Below are positions 57,796 through 64,000 of a stretch of 64,000 bases of DNA, piece after piece. The DNA is taken from contig NW_004955435.1 of the NCBI RefSeq assembly GCF_000276665.1, forward strand, positions 1,896,892 to 1,960,891, read 5' to 3'. Origin of the DNA: Chinchilla lanigera. Its lineage: Eukaryota > Chordata > Mammalia > Rodentia > Chinchillidae. A program made the position numbers and the translations under genes. The first letter of the stretch is position 1. Each line of letters starts with the position of its first letter. The notes under the pieces are model-generated. The model did no database searches. It worked only from the letters and a program-made list of their open reading frames with translations, and was not told the DNA's origin.

Positions 57796-60305
57796 ATCAG
57801 TGAGACCAAACTTTACAGAAATGCAAGAAGTAGATGAATCTGTTATCATTGTGTAAGATTTAACACTCCTATATCAGAGATGGATAAATCCAGCTAGCAG
57901 CAAATCACAAGTATTAAGTTGAACTCAACAACATTATCAATCATATGGATATGATTTGACATCCACAGACAACTCCATCCAGCAATATTCATCAATGTGA
58001 AGTACATTCTTGGCCACAAAAACACACCTTAACAACTCTAAATGACTAGAACCCTTACAGTGTTTGTTCTTAGACCACAATGGAATTAAATAAAAACCAA
58101 TAATAAAAGATAAATGTAAAATTCCAAAATGTATGGAGATTAAGCAACACAATTATAAATAATACAAACTGAAGAATAAATTTCAAGAGAAAAATTTTGA
58201 ACTAAATGAAATGAAAAAAACTTATCAAATGTGATATTTAGTGAAAGTGCTTAGAAGTAAATCAATAGTCTTCAATGTATATATTGGAAAAGAAGAAAGA
58301 GCTATAATCAGTAATCTATGTTTCTATTTAAAGAAGTAAAAGAAAAGAGCGGATTAAATCTGAAGTATGCAAAAAGACAAAAACAATGAAAATAAGAGCA
58401 GAACTAAATGGAACTATAAACAAGTCAGTAGAGAAAATCAACCAAGTCAAAAGCTAATGCTCTGAAAACACAAAACTGACAAATTCCTCCTCAAGTTAAC
58501 TACGAAAGAAGAGGACACAAATTGTTATTATCAGAAATGAAAGAAAGGACTCCACTACAGATTTTATTAACATCAAAATGATAGTAAAAGAATATTATGA
58601 ACAACTCTATGTTCACAAATTTGATAACCTAGATGAAAATGGACCACTTCCTTGAAAGCTACCAAAATTCACACACAAAGACATAGACCATCTTAATAGG
58701 TCTGTATTTATGGAATAAATTTAATCAAATTAATAAGTTTCTAAAGAACAGAGTACCAGGATCAGACGTGTTTACTAATCAATTCTACAAAATATTTAAA
58801 GAAGAAATTATACCTGTTCCCTAAAATCTCCTAACTCATTCTATAAAGCCAGTGTTACTCTAATATCAATACCAAAGACATTACCAAAAAGACTGTAGAC
58901 TCTGATCTCTCATAAACATAGATGCACAAATCCTCCACAAAGCATTAGCAAATAAAGTCTTACAGTGTAAAAAGCAATTATATGTCACAACCTAGTGGGG
59001 TTTATCCTGTGTACACAGAGCTGCCTCTAATGAGGAAAAGTCACTCAGTTTGTATGCAGCAGCAATGAGTAAGTGCACAGAATGTAGTCGCATTTATATT
59101 GGAACAATGAAAGAAACACCGGTATAGAGCTAACAACTTATGAGCAACATGACATATATGAATAAAATTACAGAACTCTTCTGAACAAAATCAAAGTATT
59201 AATAAATTAAGAGGTATTCCATATTCAATGGTAGGCTAGCTCAATACTGTCAAAATGTCCTTACTGGGACATTTAATGCAATCCCCATAAAAATCCTACT
59301 ATGTGATTTTCCTGATTTGACAAACTGACTAAAGTTTGTATGAAAGGCAAAGGCCTTAGCTAGCCAACACGACAGTGAAGGAGGAGAATAAAGTTGGAGG
59401 ACCAAGGAAACAAACTTTAAGACTTACTACAAAGCAGCAGTAACCAACACAGTGAGGCACTGGTATTAAAATAGACAAGTAGATCAATGAGACATGGTGC
59501 AGAGATCAGATGTACATAAGTACAATCAACTGGTCTTCAGCTAAAGAGGAAAGGAAACCCAACGAAGCACAGATATTCTTTTCAATAAACAATACTAGAA
59601 CAACTAGACGTCCATATGTTAAGAAAAAAGGAATCCAGACATAAATCTTATACCTTATACTAAAATTAACTGACAGGACTAAATATAAAACTCAAAGCTG
59701 TAAAGCACCTGGAAGATAACATAAAAGAAAATCTAGATGATGTTGGGTTTGGCAAAAGATTGTTTAGATAAAGTAATAAAAGCAAGATACATGAAAGTAA
59801 TAATGAAACAGACCATTCAAATTAATAATGTCTTCTCTGTGACATACATTGTCAAAAGAATGGGAGGACGAAATATGTGATGGAAGAAAATATTTGCAAA
59901 AGTCACATAAGATGAAATATTATTATACAAAGATAGAAAAAACCTTAAAACTCAACAATGAGGAATGAACAACCCACTTCAAAATAGACAAACTCTCTGA
60001 AGGCACATCTGACCATCATGGCGTACAGATGAAAAATAAACATATACAAGGATGCTCCACATCATATGCCATTGGCAAAATGCAAATTTAAAGGACAGTA
60101 AGACACCATACATGCTTAGAATGGCCAAAATCCAGAACAATGTTTTTGGCTGACAAAAATATAGAATAACAGGTTGTAAATTGATACAACCATTAGGAAA
60201 ACAGTTTGTTTCTTTTACAAATCTGATCATACCATTCCATGTATCAATAAGCACTCTTTGATATTTGTCCAAATGATCTGAAGCTTATGTCCAAAAAACC
60301 TTGAC
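57796..60305 (+). mobile_element. Ancient L1, segment 3 (decayed ORF2)
   Basis: Recognisable old-L1 ORF2 landmarks appear in order: 'cttggccacaaaaacacacc', 'agaccacaatggaattaaat', 'agtaccaggatcagacgtgt', 'ttactctaatatcaatacca', 'acttactacaaagcagcagt' and 'atatgccattggcaaaatgc'. Frames are broken throughout. About 2.5 kb, so this is the longest L1 piece in the window. It continues beyond the SINE at 60310-60480. Confidence 0.8.
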
Positions 60306-60309
60306 CACA

Positions 60310-60480
60310 GATTTTTTTCTGTACTGTACTAGGGATTGAACCCAAGCCTTCACCTGAGTTACATCTCCCACTCCCTTCCTTTCACAATTTTGAGACGGTC
60401 TTGCTGAGTGACCAAATTTCCCAGCTTGGTCTCCAGCTGTGTCTCAGCCTTCCTGAGCGCTGGGATGTGTGCCACCCCTG
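60310..60480 (-). repeat. Composite ID/B1-type SINE inside the ancient L1
   Basis: 'ctgtactgtactagggattg' (tRNA-like part), 'attttgagacggtcttgctg' and 'gtgtctcagccttcctgagc' (7SL/B1-like part), reversed. It splits the old L1, whose 3' UTR resumes immediately after ('gatgcccttcagcgctgtgt'). Confidence 0.75.
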
Positions 60481-61045
60481 CAAAAAGTCACAAGCACAGG
60501 ATGCCCTTCAGCGCTGTGTGGATAAATAAACTGCCGTATGTCCAGACAATGGAATGTTGCTAATTACTGAATAGATGTGAGCCGTGAAGCCATGCAATGA
60601 CACAAGAAACCTTAAATGCAGATTACCGAGTAAAAGAATCCAGACTCGAAGGCTGCGCACCCTGCATGATTCCAGCTGCACGACGCTGTGGACAAGGCAA
60701 AGCTACGGGGACAGTCAGAAGACCAGAGGCTGCCAGGGGTTGGGGCAGTGAGGAGGACTGGGGGGAGCACACAGAATTTCAGTGCAGTGAACATGAAAAT
60801 GCTCCGTGTCACACAGCTGTGAAGGAAGGGCTTCACGACACACTTGTGCGGACTCCCTGAACGCACACTTCCCGGAGGAGACCCCGCGCAGGCTGTGGAC
60901 TTGGGTGATTACGATGTGTCAGGTGTAGGTTCATCCGTTGCTGCGTATGTGGGGACAGGGCATGCGTGAGAAGACTCCGTACCGCTCTCAACTTTGCACC
61001 TAAAACTGCTCCATAAAAGCCTTACAAGGAAAACCAAAAGCAGAA
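60481..61045 (+). mobile_element. Ancient L1, segment 4 (3' UTR)
   Basis: 'gtccagacaatggaatgttg', 'gtaaaagaatccagactcga', 'gattccagctgcacgacgct', 'ggctgccaggggttggggca' and a late 'acctaaaactgctccataaa' follow the L1M-type 3' end used also at 29165-30042. This closes the element that begins at about 54900. Confidence 0.75.
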
Positions 61046-61185
61046 CAAAAAAATCAAAAACAAAACGCGATTATTTAGGCTTTCACATACTTACCTTAGA
61101 ACTATAGAAAGACTAGCAGTGTACATTAATAAGTGATTCTCATCCTTCCCTTGGTTTCTTTACTGCTCACAGAATAGCATCTCTT
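61046..61185. other. Short unique spacer
   Basis: Nothing recognised. Confidence 0.5.
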
Positions 61186-61348
61186 CAGGATTCCATTTTA
61201 TTTATTTATTTATTTTTTATTGTTTTCTATTTTTTTTTTTGTTTGTTTGTTTGTTTTCTGGTACTGGGAATCGAACTCACAACGTCGTGCTTGCCAGGCA
61301 GGCGCTGTGCCGCTGAGCTAAATCCCCAGGCCCCAGGATTCTATTTTA
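61186..61348 (-). repeat. Young ID-type SINE with 15-bp target-site duplication
   Basis: The near-exact duplication CAGGATTCCATTTTA / CAGGATTCTATTTTA (one mismatch) flanks it at 61186-61200 and 61334-61348. The poly(A) tail has evolved TTTA and TTTG simple repeats on the plus strand. Intact A-box (TAGCTCAGCGG) and B-box (GAGTTCGATTCC) sequences are present on the minus strand. Confidence 0.9.
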
Positions 61349-61924
61349 CTTACACACTCCTTGGCCCTTTTATCTCTGGGTAAAGTTACTGACTAATATT
61401 TTATGCACATATGCAGAAGAGAAGGAACAGCCTGCTCTCCCTGCCTGACCTCCAGCCTTTCAATGTTATTTTTGCTTGGTTTGTAGACATACCCGTCAGT
61501 CATTGCTATTTGGGAAGAGGAAATCTACTGTGATAACCTGTACTCTGTATCAGAACTGGCTTCTTTTCACAGTCTTAACTCTGCTGGGAGAAAATTCTAT
61601 TTTCGCTTCTCTATATTTCTCTTTTTGTTGTTTCACTTTGAAAGTTATTTTATCTTATAGAGATGGGTTGCAAGCAAAATTCTTCTTGGAATCCAAAGTT
61701 TGCACCTTGCCTAAAAACAATTAGTAGTTGCAACCCAAACTGCCCACAGAATGGAGCTGGCGTACGTCAGTTCTTGGTTTAATAATTTAGTGTAGGGCAC
61801 TGAAGTTGTTTGGCACTTTAATTTTGCAAGTTGCTTATGGGGATTTTGGTAATTTACAACGGAATTGTATTAGGTCGGACACACACAGAATATTACTTCG
61901 TTAAGTGAAGCTAGGACCCTGGCA
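61349..61924. other. Unique noncoding sequence
   Basis: Nothing recognised. Confidence 0.5.
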
Positions 61925-62062
61925 TGTGTTGAATGCCATGGGCTCTGAATACAACTACTTGAGTTTGAGCTGCAGCTCTTTAACTTAATTACTATGTCAA
62001 CTTGAACAAATTAGCCTTCCTGCCCTTATTGTTTTTCAGTCTTTAAAATGGGCGCTTCTAGT
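61925..62062 (+). repeat. MIR SINE fragment
   Basis: 'gggctctgaatacaactact', 'ttaattactatgtcaacttg' and 'agtctttaaaatgggcgctt' match the MIR core in order. Confidence 0.65.
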
Positions 62063-63529
62063 TTAACTCAGTGCTGTGTTCCTAAATAGTATTTTTTTTT
62101 TAGTGATTTTCAGTGGTCAGGACAGTAGCGTCAGCTCTGGCTTGCCATAGACTTGGACAACCTGCTGCTTGGTCGCTCTGTGGCCGTGCTTCACGGCTCT
62201 TCCTCGCTGGGTTTCCGTTATCCAGTGAAAGTTGCCCATTGTTCCACCTGTACATTTGGAGTCTGAAGAACAAAAACCAGCCAGTATATGTCAAATAACG
62301 CTAAAAAGAATTTGATAATTCAAGTAAATGTATATGTTGCTTATAAAACCAAGGAAAGATAAAGAGCCTCACTCAGTTCATTAACCAGTTACTGAATTAG
62401 TGTTTGTGTTATCCACATGAATAGTAAATGAATTCATTATAATATGTGCCATTATAGTGAATAGCAAATGAATTCATAACTATGGGCTCCATAAAGATAT
62501 TCCTAATGGAGAAGTTATGCATTGTCAAGCTGGTTTCCAGAGTAACTTACATTGAAATGCAGGAAATAAATAATACTAGGCAGAACATTGCTTAGTTGGG
62601 AAAAGTAGATTCTGTAGGACTGAAAACATGGTGTATGAGTTGGTAATACGTCAGTAGCCTCAGGTGACTCAATTTCTGGTTTCCATCCTTTTCAGTTAGT
62701 GGCTGAGGTGATTCAGAGACAAGGACACAACTGTATGCGGCTGATCAAATGGGAAGTTTGGTTGTGACTAGGTGGATTAAGTAAGAGAGTCTCACAGGGT
62801 TTTCGTCTTTCCCTGCTCTAAGGCTTCCTGAGGCAACGGCTATCACACTCAATCAGTCTCAGGTCAGCTGCTGTACACAAAATTTAGTGATACCCTCATC
62901 TGCCCACCTTTTTTGAAGCACAAGAATAAAATAAATTTTAGAATGAACAGCATGAACGGTGTACCCTTGAAGTAATATTTGGATTTTATTGACCATCATG
63001 AATAGATTATGAAATCATGGCAGCAACAAAAGCACAGATGGTGTCTTACTATAAACCTGCAAGCTGTAAGTAGTGAGCCCAAAGACCAGTCAGTGGGCAT
63101 TTGGGGGCCATCAGTGGTCTAGGATCTACCCTATGATAACTTCCCATCTCGATTCAGAACTAATTTCCTAGGAAAAAATGACCCAGTGTCTTGGTTTCAA
63201 AATAAAATTAAAATACTTTCAGGGTATAATTTCCAAAAATGCTACTTTTATAAGTAATCTTAATTTACAGATTACATTGGAGCCCATGAGAGCAAAACTT
63301 AACAAGTGTGAATAGTGAAAGAAATGGAAAATAGCACTTTACAAATGGAAGAAGTTTGACATCATCTGCTGGACTACCGTGTGCAAAGTGATATGTAGCA
63401 TATGTCAATAAATGGCCATGCTAGTTTTCAAGAAATTTGCAATGTAATCTATCATGTACCACTTAAGTACAATATTAAGTAGACTGGGGGAAGGCTTAGA
63501 ATCAATACATACATGTGGAATGTGAATAA
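62063..63529. other. AT-rich unique noncoding sequence
   Basis: Nothing recognised apart from a short imperfect pair near 62418-62480 sharing 'gaatag(t/c)aaatgaattcat'. Confidence 0.5.
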
Positions 63530-63705
63530 CAGTAACAAAACAATAGCAAACACTCGTATAACACTTCCTATGTGCCAGGAACTGTTCTAAGCTCTGTGTG
63601 TACATTAACTTACTTAGTTTTCACAAGGCTATGCCATAGGTATTAGTATCATCCTCAACTTACATGTGAGGAGACTGAGCCAAAGATGAGTAAGGAACTC
63701 AGAGA
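63530..63705 (+). repeat. L2-type LINE 3' fragment
   Basis: 'cttcctatgtgccaggaact', 'gttctaagctctgtgtgtac', 'tagtatcatcctcaacttac' and 'atgtgaggagactgagccaa' match the L2 3' end closely. Confidence 0.8.
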
Positions 63706-63718
63706 TAGCAACCACAAC

Positions 63719-63838
63719 CCTTTCATCCTTTTTGTTTGTTTGTTTTTTTTCCAGTACCGGGAACCAAACTCACGACCTTGCGCTTGCCAGGAAAGCGCTG
63801 TGCCGCTGAGCTAAATCCCCAGCCCCTCCTTTCATCCT
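63719..63838 (-). repeat. Young ID-type SINE with 11-bp target-site duplication
   Basis: The exact duplication CCTTTCATCCT occurs at 63719-63729 and 63828-63838. The body matches the other young ID copies. Its B box has one substitution (GTTTGG in place of GTTCG), which may weaken promoter function. Confidence 0.9.
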
Positions 63839-64000
63839 CTCCCTTAGCGTGGAAGGTTGTTGCTCAGGAGGACCTGAGCAACATGAAGAGAATGATAAGA
63901 ATGTCAAAGAGGGCAGAGCTGCAAAATTCATAGTCTGATGGAGAAGACTTTTTGTAGATAAGGCAGCTCAGAGAGCTTTAGACGAGGGTTTTCCAGACAA
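63839..64000. other. Unique noncoding sequence to window end
   Basis: Nothing recognised. Confidence 0.5.

Noticed and set aside
55491..60305. L1 ORF2 as a functional gene
   Set aside because: All L1 pieces carry many stops and frameshifts and are truncated; they are remnants only.
1..64000. CRISPR arrays, bacterial operons, phage or plasmid functions
   Set aside because: The whole window has vertebrate transposon content and noncoding base composition. No regularly spaced repeats or prokaryotic genes are present.

Overview
The window looks like nuclear DNA from a rodent, and no protein-coding gene can be supported in it. The evidence is the repeat content. There are tRNA-derived ID-type SINEs with intact A and B boxes and fresh target-site duplications. 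There are also composite SINEs that join an ID-like part to a 7SL/B1-like part, several L1 lineages of different age, MaLR-like solo LTRs, and a background of ancient MIR and L2. The mix of ID and ID-B1 composite elements, without typical mouse or rat B1/B2, suggests a hystricomorph rodent (guinea pig, chinchilla or mole-rat group). A squirrel-related rodent is not excluded. This assignment rests on family recognition by eye, not on a search.

No open frame is longer than about 172 codons. None resembles a known protein, and none has a convincing chain of exons. The sequence is best read as intergenic DNA or a long intron.

Layout. 1-5.6 kb: mostly unique sequence with a CpG cluster, an L2, two composite SINEs, one young ID element, and an 82-bp Z-DNA-prone tract followed by a SINE and a CpG-rich block. 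5.6-20 kb: repeat-poor, AT-rich unique DNA with a good CTCF-like motif at 10.72 kb and a conserved-looking block near 19.9 kb. 20-32 kb: scattered MIR/L2, a purine tract, and the 3' end of an old L1 at 29.2-30.0 kb. 32-38 kb: a young ID element, a pair of direct repeats, an inverted L1 3' end, MIRs, and a 33-bp duplication. 39-49 kb: the most regulatory-looking part. It has four separate unique blocks with nearly undepleted CpG (39.0-39.5, 41.7-41.9, 44.1-44.4 and 48.2-48.5 kb), plus a MaLR-like LTR and a short L1 with an 18-bp target-site duplication. 49-54.9 kb: old LTR-like repeats, a second MaLR-like LTR, a (TG)n(AG)n microsatellite and a composite SINE. 54.9-61.0 kb: an ancient L1 broken by two younger L1 insertions and one SINE. 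61-64 kb: two more young ID elements with MIR and L2.

Nothing points to a previously undescribed biological system. The leads worth testing are the CpG-retaining unique blocks, the CTCF-like site and the nested L1 cluster. All need comparative alignment or epigenomic data that were not available here.
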